64,000 bases of DNA, taken from NCBI GenBank assembly GCA_002350705.1, contig DEFH01000053.1, positions 125,215 to 189,214 of the forward strand. The letters run 5' to 3'. The notes beneath the pieces were generated by a model. The model searched no databases. It was not told the origin of the DNA and saw only the letters and a program-made list of their open reading frames with translations. This DNA comes from Ruminococcaceae bacterium UBA2857. Its GTDB lineage: Bacteria > Bacillota > Clostridia > Oscillospirales > Acutalibacteraceae. Shown in pieces: positions 32,532-41,768 of this stretch. The stretch's first letter is position 1. Each line of letters opens with the position of its first letter. A program made the translations under genes and the position numbers.

Positions 32532-33497
32532 ATGGAATACGAATTTTCAATCGGTTCCGTAAGGGCAAAGGAAAAAAAATTGCTGTCCTCTTCGGATATA
32601 GACCAGATGCTTGCTTTTCGGAGTGAAAAAGAACTTGTGCGTTTTCTGAAGGACAAGGGGTTCGGTGACGGTGAAAGCATTGATGCACTGCTGACAAGCA
32701 ATACCGACAATATGTGGAAGTATATCAAAAGTATTGCTCCTGATATGGGCTTGTTTGAACCGTTCTGGGTGCAGAATGATATTCATAATCTGAAAACGAT
32801 CCTGAAAGGCGTGATGTCTGACAGAGATTATGCCCCTCTGCTGATTTTCCCTTGTACCATTGATACCCAAACCATGGTTCGGACAGTGGAAAACAGACGC
32901 TTTGACAAGCTTCCCGAATGGCTCGGCAGTGCCGCAGATACGGCTTACGGACTTCTGGCGGAAACCAAGGACGCAAGACTGAGTGATGCTGTGATTGACA
33001 AAGCTGTGATGCAAAAATTGCTTACGGAAAGCAAAAAATCCAAATCTGTTTTTTTACGGCAGTATATCAAAAGACTTGTCTTTTATGCGGATATCAAAAT
33101 TGCACTGAGAGCCGCCAAAACAGGCAGTACCGAAAACTATCTCGAACAGGCATTGTGTGAAATTGACGGACTCGACAGAAAAAAACTGATGACAAGTGCG
33201 TCTGCCGGTACGGAAACCCTCATAAAATATCTGGAAAAAATCGATTTGTACGACTGCAAAAAAGCAGTTGCCCTATATAAAAAATTCCCGTCGGAATTTG
33301 AAAAATTCGTGGACAACGGAACCATGACACTGACAAGGGAATTGTGCAGATTTTCCTGTTCGGGACCGGAACCGTTATTGGGCTATTATATGGGCTGTGA
33401 GTGCGAACGGAAAATCATCAATATGATTGCGGGAGGCATCAAAACACAGACTCCTCCCGATAAAATAAGAGAAAGGCTGCGTGTAACCTATGGTTAA
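32532..33497 (+). CDS. ntpC: V-type ATPase subunit C (d-type, rotor connector)
   Basis: 321 aa from the ATG at 32532, following AAGGAGGGG; the frame also extends upstream into ntpE without an SD. All-helical C/d subunit, recognised by FSIGSVRAKEKKLLSSSDI at the start, ALLTSNTDNMWKYI, NDIHNLKTILKG and the end YYMGCECERKIINMI. It joins the central stalk to the rotor ring. It overlaps the next gene by 8 bases. Confidence 0.92.
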   Translation: MEYEFSIGSVRAKEKKLLSSSDIDQMLAFRSEKELVRFLKDKGFGDGESIDALLTSNTDNMWKYIKSIAPDMGLFEPFWVQNDIHNLKTILKGVMSDRDYAPLLIFPCTIDTQTMVRTVENRRFDKLPEWLGSAADTAYGLLAETKDARLSDAVIDKAVMQKLLTESKKSKSVFLRQYIKRLVFYADIKIALRAAKTGSTENYLEQALCEIDGLDRKKLMTSASAGTETLIKYLEKIDLYDCKKAVALYKKFPSEFEKFVDNGTMTLTRELCRFSCSGPEPLLGYYMGCECERKIINMIAGGIKTQTPPDKIRERLRVTYG

Positions 33498-33813
33498 AAA
33501 TATTGCCGTAATAGGCGACAGTGAAAGCATTAAAGGCTTCGGTGCAGTCGGAATTGATATGTATCTGTGTGACGAGCCGCAGGAATCCGGCAATCTGCTC
33601 AAAAGAATCGCAGAGGGGGAGGACTATGCCATTATCTTTATGACAGAGGAACTCTTTGAACTCTCCGCAAAGGAAAGAAGCAAATTTGCCGAAAAGACTG
33701 TGCCTGCTGTCATTCCCATTCCCTCCGCAGGAGGCAACAGGGGGATTGGTCAAAAAAGACTGTCCCTGTTTGTAGAGCAGGCTGTCGGCTCAGATATTCT
33801 CTTTGGAAATTGA
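33490..33813 (+). CDS. ntpG: V-type ATPase subunit F (central stalk)
   Basis: 107 aa. Starts KNIAVIGDSESIKGFGAVGIDM, the usual F-subunit opening with a Rossmann-like strand-turn, followed by DYAIIFMTEELFELSA and VPAVIPIPSAGGNRGIGQKRL. It binds subunit D in the central stalk. Called NtpG in E. hirae and AtpF in archaeal naming. Overlaps ntpC by 8 bases and is 10 bases before ntpA. Confidence 0.92.
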   Translation: MVKNIAVIGDSESIKGFGAVGIDMYLCDEPQESGNLLKRIAEGEDYAIIFMTEELFELSAKERSKFAEKTVPAVIPIPSAGGNRGIGQKRLSLFVEQAVGSDILFGN

Positions 33814-33823
33814 GGTGTAAATT

Positions 33824-35590
33824 TTGACAAACGGAGTTATTACAAAAGTCGCAGGACCTTTGGTCATTGCCGAGGGTATGCGTGATGCAAATATGTTTGA
33901 CGTGGTAAGAGTCAGCAAGGAAAGACTGATCGGTGAGATCATCGAAATGCACGGTGACAGAGCGTCTATCCAGGTCTATGAAGAAACTTCCGGTCTTGGA
34001 CCGGGTGAGGCGGTGGAGTCTACCGGACATCCTTTGTCGGTGGAGCTTGGTCCGGGTCTGATTGGTGCTATCTATGACGGTATCCAGAGACCGCTGAGCG
34101 AAATTATGAAAGTGGCAGGCAACACTTTGACAAGAGGTATTGAAGTACCGTCCCTTGACCATCACAAAAAATGGCATTTTGTCCCCAAAGTCAAAAAGGG
34201 TACCGAGGTGTCGGCCGGTGATGTTCTCGGTACCGTCAAGGAAACCAATGCGGTTATCCATAAAATTCTCGTGCCGAACGGCATGAAAGGCACTGTCCTC
34301 GAAATCAAAGAGGGCGACTTCACCATAGATGATACGGTTGCCGTTCTCGAAAACGATGGAAAGAAAACCAATGTACAGATGGCAGTGAAATGGCCTGTCC
34401 GTGTCGGCAGACCTTACAAAAGAAAACTCTCTCCCGATATTCTTCTGACAACCGGTCAGAGAACCATTGATACACTTTTCCCGATCGCCAAAGGCGGCGT
34501 GGCAGCCGTTCCGGGTCCTTTCGGTTCGGGAAAGACCGTTGTACAGCACCAGCTTGCAAAATGGGCAGCCGCTGATATTATCGTATACATTGGCTGCGGT
34601 GAGCGTGGCAACGAAATGACAGACGTTCTCAACGAGTTCCCGGAACTGAAAGATCCCCGTACAGGCAACTCTCTGATGGAGCGTACCGTATTGATTGCCA
34701 ATACATCCGATATGCCTGTTGCCGCCCGTGAAGCGTCTATTTATACAGGCATTACAATTGCAGAATATTTCCGTGATATGGGTTATACCGTAGCACTCAT
34801 GGCAGACTCTACTTCCCGTTGGGCAGAGGCTCTGCGTGAAATGTCGGGCCGTCTGGAAGAAATGCCCGGTGAAGAAGGTTATCCGGCGTATCTGGGAAGC
34901 CGTCTGGCACAGTTCTATGAAAGAGCGGGACGTGTCATTGTCAACGGCAGTGATGATACAGAAGGTGCTTTGTCCGTTATCGGTGCGGTATCACCTCCGG
35001 GCGGTGATATTTCTGAGCCTGTTTCTCAGGCGACCCTGCGAATTGTCAAAGTATTCTGGGGACTGGATGCGGCTCTTGCCTATAAGAGACATTTCCCTGC
35101 CATTAACTGGCTGACAAGCTATTCCCTCTATACAGACCAGCTCGAAGACTGGTTTGCCGAAAACGCTTCTCCGGATTTCATGAAACTGCGTGCAAGATTA
35201 ATGTCTCTGCTGCAGGATGAGTCTGAATTGCAGGAAATTGTGAATCTGGTCGGTATGGATGCTCTTTCCGCAACCGACAGACTCAAGCTGGAAACAGCCC
35301 GTTCTATCCGTGAGGACTATCTGCACCAGAATGCATTTGATTCTGTTGATACCTATACTTCTCTGAAAAAGCAGGTTCTGATGATGAGAGCCATTCTCCT
35401 GTGCTATGATAAGTCTGTCGAGGCACTCAAAGACGGTGCCAATACAGAGCTGCTCATTGGAATGTCCGTGCGTGAGCGTGTCGGCAGATTCAAATATGAG
35501 GAAGAAACCAATATCGACAGAGAATTTGATGCGATCAGTGCCATGCTGGAAAAGGAAATCAAAGACGTTCTGGAAAGGAGTGAGGACTGA
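33824..35590 (+). CDS. ntpA: V-type ATPase catalytic subunit A
   Basis: 588 aa, TTG start after GAGGTG. The catalytic P-loop reads [17 protein letters not shown], and the arginine-finger/Walker B region [22 protein letters not shown] follows. The non-homologous insertion typical of V/A-type A subunits (about residues 110-210) is present. It forms the A3B3 head with subunit B. Its stop overlaps the ntpB start by one base (TGATG), so the two are coupled. Confidence 0.97.
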   Translation: MTNGVITKVAGPLVIAEGMRDANMFDVVRVSKERLIGEIIEMHGDRASIQVYEETSGLGPGEAVESTGHPLSVELGPGLIGAIYDGIQRPLSEIMKVAGNTLTRGIEVPSLDHHKKWHFVPKVKKGTEVSAGDVLGTVKETNAVIHKILVPNGMKGTVLEIKEGDFTIDDTVAVLENDGKKTNVQMAVKWPVRVGRPYKRKLSPDILLTTGQRTIDTLFPIAKGGVAAVPGPFGSGKTVVQHQLAKWAAADIIVYIGCGERGNEMTDVLNEFPELKDPRTGNSLMERTVLIANTSDMPVAAREASIYTGITIAEYFRDMGYTVALMADSTSRWAEALREMSGRLEEMPGEEGYPAYLGSRLAQFYERAGRVIVNGSDDTEGALSVIGAVSPPGGDISEPVSQATLRIVKVFWGLDAALAYKRHFPAINWLTSYSLYTDQLEDWFAENASPDFMKLRARLMSLLQDESELQEIVNLVGMDALSATDRLKLETARSIREDYLHQNAFDSVDTYTSLKKQVLMMRAILLCYDKSVEALKDGANTELLIGMSVRERVGRFKYEEETNIDREFDAISAMLEKEIKDVLERSED

Positions 35591-36960
35591 TGCCAAAGGA
35601 ATACCGTACCATAAGAGAGGTTGCCGGTCCTCTGATGATGGTAAGTGACGTGGAAGGCGTTACCTACAATGAACTCGGTGAAATTGAACTGCCCAACGGT
35701 GACATCCGTCGCTGTCAGGTACTGGAAATAGACGGAAAAAATGCTCTGGTACAGCTCTTTGAGTCTGCCGCAGGCATTAACCTTGCCCAGTCCAAAGTAA
35801 GATTTATCGGACGTTCGATGGAACTGCCTGTGTCATCGGATATGCTTTCACGAGTATTTGACGGTCTGGGCAACCCCATTGATGACGGTCCCGCGATTAT
35901 TCCCGAAAAAAGAATGGACATCAACGGTACGCCGATGAACCCTGCCGCCCGTGACTATCCGCAGGAGTTTATCCAGACCGGTGTCTCTGCCATAGACGGT
36001 CTGAACACTCTTGTAAGAGGCCAGAAACTGCCGATTTTCTCGGCATCCGGTCTGCCTCATGCGCAGCTTGCCGCACAGATCGCAAGACAGGCGGCTGTGC
36101 GTGGCAAAAATGAACAGTTTGCGGTCGTTTTTGCGGCAATGGGTATCACTTATGAAGAATCCGAATATTTTGTCCGTTCGTTCCGTGAGACGGGGGCATT
36201 GGACAGAACCGTTATGTTTGTCAACCTTGCGAACGATCCGGCGATTGAGCGAATCGCTACTCCGAGAATGGCACTGACTGCCGCAGAGTATCTTGCATTT
36301 GATTTGGGAATGCACGTGCTTGTCATTATGACAGACATCACCAACTATGCAGACGCTCTTCGTGAAGTCTCCGCCGCACGAAAGGAAGTTCCCGGCAGAC
36401 GTGGCTATCCGGGTTATATGTACACCAACCTTGCCACACTTTATGAACGTGCCGGCAGACAAAAAGGAAAAAATGGTTCCATTACCATGATTCCGATTCT
36501 GACCATGCCCGAAGATGACAAGACTCATCCGATTCCCGATCTGACAGGCTATATTACGGAAGGTCAGATTATCCTGAGCCGTGAGCTTTACAGAAAAGGC
36601 ATTACGCCGCCTATTGATGTATTGCCATCCCTGTCCCGTCTGAAAGATAAGGGTATCGGTGTGGGAAGAACAAGAGAAGACCATGCTGCTACTATGAATC
36701 AGCTTTTCTCAGCCTATGCGAGAGGCAAGGACGCAAGAGAACTGATGATCGTGCTTGGCGAGTCTGCTCTGACAGATATTGACAAAAAATATGCCGAGTT
36801 TGCAGAGGCTTTTGAAAAAGAGTATGTATCACAGGGCTATCAGACCAACCGTACCATTGAACAGACACTGGATATCGGCTGGAAACTGCTGCATATTCTG
36901 CCGAGAAGTGAATTAAAGAGAATCAAAGATGATATGCTTGACAAATACTATGGAAAGTAA
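35590..36960 (+). CDS. ntpB: V-type ATPase regulatory subunit B
   Basis: 456 aa. Starts [22 protein letters not shown]. The nucleotide-binding region is degenerate as expected for B ([19 protein letters not shown], no GxxxxGKT), with the conserved [25 protein letters not shown] that contributes Arg to the catalytic interface. Fully normal length. Part of the head of the rotary ATPase. Confidence 0.97.
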   Translation: MPKEYRTIREVAGPLMMVSDVEGVTYNELGEIELPNGDIRRCQVLEIDGKNALVQLFESAAGINLAQSKVRFIGRSMELPVSSDMLSRVFDGLGNPIDDGPAIIPEKRMDINGTPMNPAARDYPQEFIQTGVSAIDGLNTLVRGQKLPIFSASGLPHAQLAAQIARQAAVRGKNEQFAVVFAAMGITYEESEYFVRSFRETGALDRTVMFVNLANDPAIERIATPRMALTAAEYLAFDLGMHVLVIMTDITNYADALREVSAARKEVPGRRGYPGYMYTNLATLYERAGRQKGKNGSITMIPILTMPEDDKTHPIPDLTGYITEGQIILSRELYRKGITPPIDVLPSLSRLKDKGIGVGRTREDHAATMNQLFSAYARGKDARELMIVLGESALTDIDKKYAEFAEAFEKEYVSQGYQTNRTIEQTLDIGWKLLHILPRSELKRIKDDMLDKYYGK

Positions 36961-36972
36961 GGTGTTGAGTGT

Positions 36973-37632
36973 ATGGCAGTGATGAACGTAAACCCGACAA
37001 GAATGCAGATGACCAAGCTCAAAAAACAACTGCAAATTGCAAGGCGTGGTCATAAAATGCTGAAAGATAAGCGTGATGAACTGATGCGTCAGTTTATCGA
37101 GCTTGTCAGACAGAATAAACAGCTCCGTGAAAAAGTCGAAGCACAACTCGAAAACTGTAATCATCACTTTATCAATGCCAGTGCGGTAATGAGCAAACAG
37201 GCGATGGAATCGTCCCTGATGTCCTCCAAACATCAGACAGGCATTGATGTCGGTGAAAAAAATATCATGAGTGTTGATGTACCGCTGTTTTCACAAGTAC
37301 ACGGCAGTGATGATGAGGGAGAAATTTTTCCTTACGGATTTGCTTTCACATCGTTTGAACTGGATGATGCGGTGTCGTCTTTGAACAGTGTGCTGCCTGA
37401 TTTGATAAAACTGGCGGAAATTGAAAAAAGCTGTGAACTGATGGCGGCTGAAATCGAGCGTACCAGAAGACGAGTGAATTCTTTGGAACACGTGATGATT
37501 CCACGTTACGAGGAGACTATCAAATATATTGCCATGAAGCTGGAAGAAAACGACAGAAGCAGCCGTACACGCTTGATGAAAGTCAAGGATATGCTGCTGG
37601 AAAAAGCTCATAATTACTCTGAGAAATATTGA
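36973..37632 (+). CDS. ntpD: V-type ATPase subunit D (central stalk)
   Basis: 219 aa. Starts VNPTRMQMTKLKKQLQIARRGHKMLKDKRDEL, the classical D-subunit N-terminal helix; a second long helix at the end (IERTRRRVNSLEHVMIPRYEE) forms the antiparallel axle pair. It is the last gene of the operon and is followed by a terminator. With it, subunits G/H, I, K, E, C, F, A, B and D are all present in the E. hirae order. Confidence 0.96.
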   Translation: MAVMNVNPTRMQMTKLKKQLQIARRGHKMLKDKRDELMRQFIELVRQNKQLREKVEAQLENCNHHFINASAVMSKQAMESSLMSSKHQTGIDVGEKNIMSVDVPLFSQVHGSDDEGEIFPYGFAFTSFELDDAVSSLNSVLPDLIKLAEIEKSCELMAAEIERTRRRVNSLEHVMIPRYEETIKYIAMKLEENDRSSRTRLMKVKDMLLEKAHNYSEKY

Positions 37633-37641
37633 TTTTTTATG

Positions 37642-37679
37642 GGAACGGTTTGTAACAAGACCGTTCCTTTCTTTTTTTG
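37642..37679 (+). terminator. terminator of the V-type ATPase operon
   Basis: GGAACGGT / ACCGTTCC with a 10-base loop and a T-rich tail. Confidence 0.88.
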
Positions 37680-37690
37680 CAATAATTATT

Positions 37691-37705
37691 TATCGTAATA
37701 CGATA
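37691..37705. promoter_or_regulatory. palindromic site before the DUF2975/HTH operon
   Basis: TATCGTA-A-TACGATA, perfect 7-bp arms around one base, ending 8 bases before the -35 box. Likely operator for the Cro/C1-type regulator encoded downstream (inference). Confidence 0.5.
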
Positions 37706-37713
37706 AAAATTTA

Positions 37714-37742
37714 TTGACAAACGGGATTTTGAGGTGTATAAT
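37714..37742 (+). promoter_or_regulatory. promoter of the DUF2975/HTH operon
   Basis: TTGACA (37714-37719), 17-base spacer, TATAAT (37737-37742): both boxes are consensus, so a strong promoter unless repressed. Confidence 0.88.
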
Positions 37743-37774
37743 ACAGGCAAATAATATTTTCGGAGGAAATTTTT

Positions 37775-38254
37775 ATGAATCAGAAATCTTTGTCAAACCG
37801 GCTTAAAGCCATTATCATTGGTATGGGAATCATCGGACTGGTATTTTACGGACTTGTCGTGCCTGCACTCGGAAATGACCTTGTATCGCATTATCCCGAA
37901 TACATTGACGGCTGTTATTTATGGCTGGGACTTTTATGGCTGACGGCTGTACCGTGTTATATCGTGCTGTATCTGGCTTGGAAAATATCCGGCAATATCG
38001 GCAGGGACAATTCTTTTTCAAAAGAAAATGCCGTCAGCATGAAACATATTTCCACGCTTGTGGCAGGCGACAGTATATTCTTCTTTGCAGGGAATATCAT
38101 TTATCTTGTTATCGGCTTCAATCACCCGTCCGTTGTGCTTGCGGCACTTGTCGTTGTATTTATCGGAGTGTCGGTTTCCGTTGCGGCGGCAGTACTTTCA
38201 CATCTCATTCTCAAAGCCGCCGCTCTCAAAGAAGAAAATGACCTGACAATATAA
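37775..38254 (+). CDS. DUF2975 domain membrane protein
   Basis: 159 aa, four membrane helices with a polar stretch between helices 2 and 3 (ISGNIGRDNSFSKENAVSMKHI), the hallmark of DUF2975. In Firmicutes this gene is almost always followed by a small YozG-like HTH gene, as here 12 bases downstream. Its role is unknown; it may sequester or inform the regulator at the membrane (inference). SD CGGAGG. Confidence 0.85.
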   Translation: MNQKSLSNRLKAIIIGMGIIGLVFYGLVVPALGNDLVSHYPEYIDGCYLWLGLLWLTAVPCYIVLYLAWKISGNIGRDNSFSKENAVSMKHISTLVAGDSIFFFAGNIIYLVIGFNHPSVVLAALVVVFIGVSVSVAAAVLSHLILKAAALKEENDLTI

Positions 38255-38266
38255 AGGAGCGTTATC

Positions 38267-38485
38267 ATGGAGGACAGAATCGTTATTAATATAGATGTCA
38301 TGCTTGCCAAGCGTAAAATGAGTGTCACGGAGCTTTCCGAAAAAGTCGGGATAACGCTTGCGAATATGTCTGTTTTAAAGAACGGCAAGGCAAAGGCAAT
38401 CAAGCTTTCAACCTTGACAAAATTATGTTCCGCACTGGATTGTCAGCCGGGGGATATACTGGAATTTCAAAGAGGTGACCGGTAA
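38267..38485 (+). CDS. YozG-like Cro/C1-type transcriptional regulator
   Basis: 72 aa. A single HTH: INIDVMLAKRKMSVTELSEKVGITLANMSVLKNGKAKAI then LSTLTKLCSALDCQPGDILE, the HTH_26 form, with a very short C-terminal tail and no effector domain. The paired DUF2975 membrane gene is upstream and a 15-bp palindrome precedes the promoter. It overlaps the next gene by one base (TAATG). Confidence 0.9.
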   Translation: MEDRIVINIDVMLAKRKMSVTELSEKVGITLANMSVLKNGKAKAIKLSTLTKLCSALDCQPGDILEFQRGDR

Positions 38486-39270
38486 TGGGCATAGCAGAAA
38501 TCATAGATACTGTGATAATCAGTATTCCTTTTATCTGCTTAATGATTTTGGGGATTATATTACTGGTCTGTCTGCAAAAGCTTGTGATGAAACTGAACGG
38601 AAAAATCTTTCATTTTGTGCCTGTCATATTTTATGCGATACAGTTTACATACGGTATTTTGAGAGCAAAAGGAATTATCATTTATTACACAGATATGTGC
38701 GGAGGGTTTGACAGTCCGGAGTGGCAGAGTGACGGCATTATATGTTGTTCTGTGTCGATATGGGGATTGGTCGTTTCATCTGTAATTCTTATAGCGGCAT
38801 ATTTCAAGCATAAAAAGTCCCCCGTTGTGACGGCAAAAAAATCCACTAAAATCTTTGCGGGAATTTTCACGGCTTTTCTCATTGCGTTTTCGGGAGTTTA
38901 CTCTTACGAAATGATTGCATATCCCTACGGCACAAATCAAGATTTTCAAAATCAAAAACTGCTTGCGATAGGAAAATATATGTTTGACGAACTCCATAAC
39001 GAAAATTTTGACTTGAACAAAAATATATATCATAAAAATATTGAAGATATAAAATCCAATGCATACGATGCCTTCAGATATACTCGTTTTGAGGAAGTAT
39101 ATTTTTTGGATAAGCACACGGTATGTATTGTTGATGGTGCATTTTTTGACAGCATGAGAGGGTATATTGTAACTGACGGGGAAAAGGATTATTCCGACAA
39201 ATATAATAAAATCAACGGTTATGACAATTTGTATTCGTGGAGCGGAGAAACACGCCCCGAATATTGGTGA
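38485..39270 (+). CDS. membrane protein, unknown
   Basis: 261 aa. Four hydrophobic helices in the first 150 residues (IISIPFICLMILGIILLVCL; FVPVIFYAIQFTYGI; IWGLVVSSVILIAAYF; IFAGIFTAFLIAFSGVYSY), then about 110 soluble residues with many Tyr and Asn (YMFDELHNENFDLNKNIYH, FEEVYFLDKHTVCIVDGAFFDS). I do not recognise a family. It is translationally coupled to the HTH gene and followed by another membrane gene, which makes a four-gene unit. Confidence 0.65.
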   Translation: MGIAEIIDTVIISIPFICLMILGIILLVCLQKLVMKLNGKIFHFVPVIFYAIQFTYGILRAKGIIIYYTDMCGGFDSPEWQSDGIICCSVSIWGLVVSSVILIAAYFKHKKSPVVTAKKSTKIFAGIFTAFLIAFSGVYSYEMIAYPYGTNQDFQNQKLLAIGKYMFDELHNENFDLNKNIYHKNIEDIKSNAYDAFRYTRFEEVYFLDKHTVCIVDGAFFDSMRGYIVTDGEKDYSDKYNKINGYDNLYSWSGETRPEYW

Positions 39271-39287
39271 TTAGGGAGACGGGCATT

Positions 39288-39815
39288 ATGAGCAAAAATG
39301 TAAAATCAAAAATTCTGTTTGCATTGGTGTTGGCTGTTGGTATGCCTGTAAAAATAATCGTAAGCGTTACAGCAGGCGGTTGGATTTCTATGATAGCGGT
39401 TTTATATGTATATGGTGCAGTCGATTATTATTTAAACAACACACCATCCATTGTTTTGAGCGTTGACTTTTCGGAAGGTGAGGTAATCAACAGTTTTGAT
39501 ACTCATGGAGGTTTTCACGGTGACGGTGTCACATATCTTGAAATGAAAATGCCGTACTCCTTTGAAGACCAACTGGAATATAATGAGAAATGGCACAGTT
39601 TGCCCATGCCTGAAAATATACGGGAAATTTGTGATTTGAAGATAGACAAGCACAACGGCAAAAACAGTGAATCTACAGTTCCCGATGTTCGCAGCGGATA
39701 TTTTTATTATCTTGACAGAGATACCCATAACTCATTTGATTTTCCGATGAATTTTACAGTGGCAGTGTATGATTGCGATACATACATGATATATTATTGT
39801 AAAATAGATACATAA
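39288..39815 (+). CDS. membrane-anchored protein, unknown
   Basis: 175 aa from the ATG at 39288, 9 bases after GGGAG. Two adjacent hydrophobic segments near the N-terminus (ILFALVLAVGMPVKIIVSV and WISMIAVLYVYGAVDYY), then a polar domain of about 120 residues (EGEVINSFDTHGGFHGDGVTYLEMKMP ... in outline), probably outside. The soluble part resembles the C-terminal part of the preceding protein in style only. No family recognised. Terminator follows at once. Confidence 0.6.
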   Translation: MSKNVKSKILFALVLAVGMPVKIIVSVTAGGWISMIAVLYVYGAVDYYLNNTPSIVLSVDFSEGEVINSFDTHGGFHGDGVTYLEMKMPYSFEDQLEYNEKWHSLPMPENIREICDLKIDKHNGKNSESTVPDVRSGYFYYLDRDTHNSFDFPMNFTVAVYDCDTYMIYYCKIDT

Positions 39816-39817
39816 AA

Positions 39818-39850
39818 AGACCGAAGTCAAAAAACTTCGGTCTGACGATT
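39818..39850 (+). terminator. terminator of the DUF2975/HTH operon
   Basis: AGACCGAAGT / ACTTCGGTCT with an A-rich loop and a nearby T-run. Confidence 0.8.
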
Positions 39851-39925
39851 TTTAGGATTGCGAAAACCTTTTAAAAATTTGATAATTTAATGTTAAAATA
39901 TTTAAAAATATAAATGAATAAAAAA

Positions 39926-40150
39926 TCAGTAATTATCCTCATCTTCATCATTTAATCTGTCGGTATCTTGAAATTCTTTTGTGAAATCTTTGCGATAATC
40001 ACAATCATTGCAATATAATTCAGCCCGATAATTATTGGGTGAGCCATCCGGCTCACAGTTTGTATCTAATTCCAATTCACCTCCGCAAACAGGACATTGC
40101 TGTGGAACATCTAATATATATCTATCCAATTCTTCATTATAATAAGGCAT
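39926..40150 (-). CDS. small zinc-ribbon protein
   Basis: 74 aa, ATG after GGAGGT. Two Cys pairs, CPVCGG (about residues 19-22) and CNDCDY (47-50), form a zinc ribbon. The C-terminal tail is strongly acidic (DTDRLNDEDEDNY). There is no other domain, so it is probably an adaptor or a nucleic-acid or protein-binding module; function unknown. Isolated between two plus-strand operons, with base composition more AT-rich than its neighbours. Confidence 0.7.
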   Translation of the reverse strand: MPYYNEELDRYILDVPQQCPVCGGELELDTNCEPDGSPNNYRAELYCNDCDYRKDFTKEFQDTDRLNDEDEDNY

Positions 40151-40268
40151 GGTATGACCTCCAATTGATTATAAATTAAATCCTAAAATCGTCATTACTA
40201 TTTTAGCATACGAAGTAATATTTTGTCAATATAACTTTTAGAGTAAATTTTAAATTAAAAATAATGAA

Positions 40269-40298
40269 TTGACAAACAGGTGCAATAGCTGATATAAT
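40269..40298 (+). promoter_or_regulatory. promoter of the apbE operon
   Basis: TTGACA (40269-40274), 18-base spacer, TATAAT (40293-40298). Confidence 0.8.
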
Positions 40299-40332
40299 TT
40301 TGTTATCGGAATAATGGAAAGGGTTGACGCAA

Positions 40333-41424
40333 ATGAAAAAGGCTGTTGCATTGTCGATTGTATTGGGAATGGTATTGTGCGGCTGTTCCGCAAGTCAAAA
40401 TAATCATGATACTTCAAGCAAAACAGAGGTTTCTGTTCAATCGGAGGTGAGCGAAGTTTCCAAGGAGGAAAGCAAACTTCCCGAACCTGAAAGCAGAGAT
40501 ATTTTTGCAATGGACACCTACATGGTACTCAAAGCCTACGGCAGTAATGCCAAAAAAGCATTGGAAGAGTCCGAAAAGGAAATACAGCGGCTGGAAAATC
40601 TTTTCAGCGTGAATATTGCCGACAGTGATATTGCCCGAATCAATGCCAACAGCGGTAATCCTGTCACGGTGAATGTCAGCACCAAAACCGCCATTGCCAA
40701 AGCCATAGAAATCGGGGATATGACAGACGGTGCCTTGGATATTACGGTATATCCTCTTGTGAGAGAGTGGGGCTTTACGACAGGTGATTACAAAATCCCT
40801 GACGAATGGCTGATAGACTGGCATCTGGGAAACGTCGGCTATCAGAAAATTGTGATTAACGGCAATATTGTCACCGTGCCGACAGAGTTTGAAATTGACT
40901 TGGGTTCCGTCGCAAAGGGCTATGCAAGCGATGCTGTCGCACAGATATTGGTTGAAAACGGCATTACATCGGGATTGATCAATCTTGGCGGCAATGTGTA
41001 TGCTTTGGGCAGAAAGCCTGACGGCAGCAAATGGAAGGTTGGCATTGAGAATCCCACAGATACAAGCAAAATGATAGGCTATTTGGAAGTACAGAACAAA
41101 GCCGTTATCACTTCGGGAAACTATGAGAGATTTTTTGAAGAGGACGGTAAAAAATACTGGCATATCATTGATCCGAAAACAGGCAGTCCGGCAGATAACG
41201 GTATTATTTCGGCAACGATTGTCGGAGATAACGGTCTGGACTGTGATGCACTGTCAACGGCATTGTTTGTCATGGGTACGGACAAGGCAATCGAGTTTTG
41301 CAAGGCACATAAAGAAATAGATGCGGTTCTTGTGACCAAGGATATGAAAATTTATGCCACAGACGGTCTGGAAAAAAATCTGACCATGACAGACGGTCTG
41401 AAATGTGAGTTTATCAAGAGATGA
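40333..41424 (+). CDS. apbE: FAD:protein FMN transferase, lipoprotein
   Basis: 363 aa from the ATG after GGAAAGGG; a TTG at 40324 is directly against that SD. Lipobox LCGC at about residue 21 puts it on the outer face of the membrane. ApbE attaches FMN to Thr/Ser of extracytoplasmic flavoproteins. Motifs: FAMDTYMVLKAYG near the start, GALDITVYPLVREWGF, GSVAKGYASDAVA, LINLGGNVYALG, and the metal-binding ALSTALFVMG. A Ser/Glu-rich linker follows the lipid Cys. It heads an operon with a NusG_II protein and a small membrane protein; no clear FMN-acceptor gene is present here. Confidence 0.94.
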   Translation: MKKAVALSIVLGMVLCGCSASQNNHDTSSKTEVSVQSEVSEVSKEESKLPEPESRDIFAMDTYMVLKAYGSNAKKALEESEKEIQRLENLFSVNIADSDIARINANSGNPVTVNVSTKTAIAKAIEIGDMTDGALDITVYPLVREWGFTTGDYKIPDEWLIDWHLGNVGYQKIVINGNIVTVPTEFEIDLGSVAKGYASDAVAQILVENGITSGLINLGGNVYALGRKPDGSKWKVGIENPTDTSKMIGYLEVQNKAVITSGNYERFFEEDGKKYWHIIDPKTGSPADNGIISATIVGDNGLDCDALSTALFVMGTDKAIEFCKAHKEIDAVLVTKDMKIYATDGLEKNLTMTDGLKCEFIKR

Positions 41425-41768
41425 AAAAGAAATATATAGGAGCGGTATGCATAGCGGCAGTCCTGATTTTGTGTATAATATGGATTGTGGTGCAGAACGT
41501 GACAAAAGTACAGGGAAATATTGCTGAAATCAGGGTAGCGAATGAAGTTGTACGGACGCTTGACCTCAGCAAAGATACGAAAATCACGGTACAGGGCAAA
41601 AATAATATTACACTGGTTGTCATAGTGAGTAACGGCAGTGTATATGTGGAAAGTTCGGAATGTCCCGATAAGATATGTGTAAATAAAGGCAGAATTTCCA
41701 ATGAATATGAAACGATAGTATGTTTGCCTGCACAGACGATTGTGGAAGTGAGAGGAAGTGTATCATGA
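41421..41768 (+). CDS. NusG domain II-containing membrane-anchored protein
   Basis: 115 aa. One N-terminal helix (YIGAVCIAAVLILCIIWIVV), then a beta domain ending with ECPDKICVNKGRIS and ETIVCLPAQTIVEV, the signature of NusG_II proteins. This is not the transcription factor NusG: the KOW and NGN parts are lacking. The three Cys in SECPDKICV...IVCLP are conserved. In Firmicutes such proteins occur next to ApbE and Rnf-type redox genes. Overlaps apbE by 4 bases. Confidence 0.88.
   Translation: MKKKYIGAVCIAAVLILCIIWIVVQNVTKVQGNIAEIRVANEVVRTLDLSKDTKITVQGKNNITLVVIVSNGSVYVESSECPDKICVNKGRISNEYETIVCLPAQTIVEVRGSVS

Noticed and set aside
33710..34549. Minus-strand open frame of about 280 codons opposite ntpA and ntpG
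   Set aside because: Overlaps two certain ATPase genes and has no family features; a shadow. The same holds for similar frames opposite pfkA (2969-3850), ntpI (30580-31308), ntpB (35848-36684), the GH13 gene (16555-17316) and apbE (40414-41163).
41421..41768. Transcription factor NusG
   Set aside because: Only the NusG_II-like domain is there, behind a membrane helix and with a Cys motif; NGN and KOW parts are lacking.
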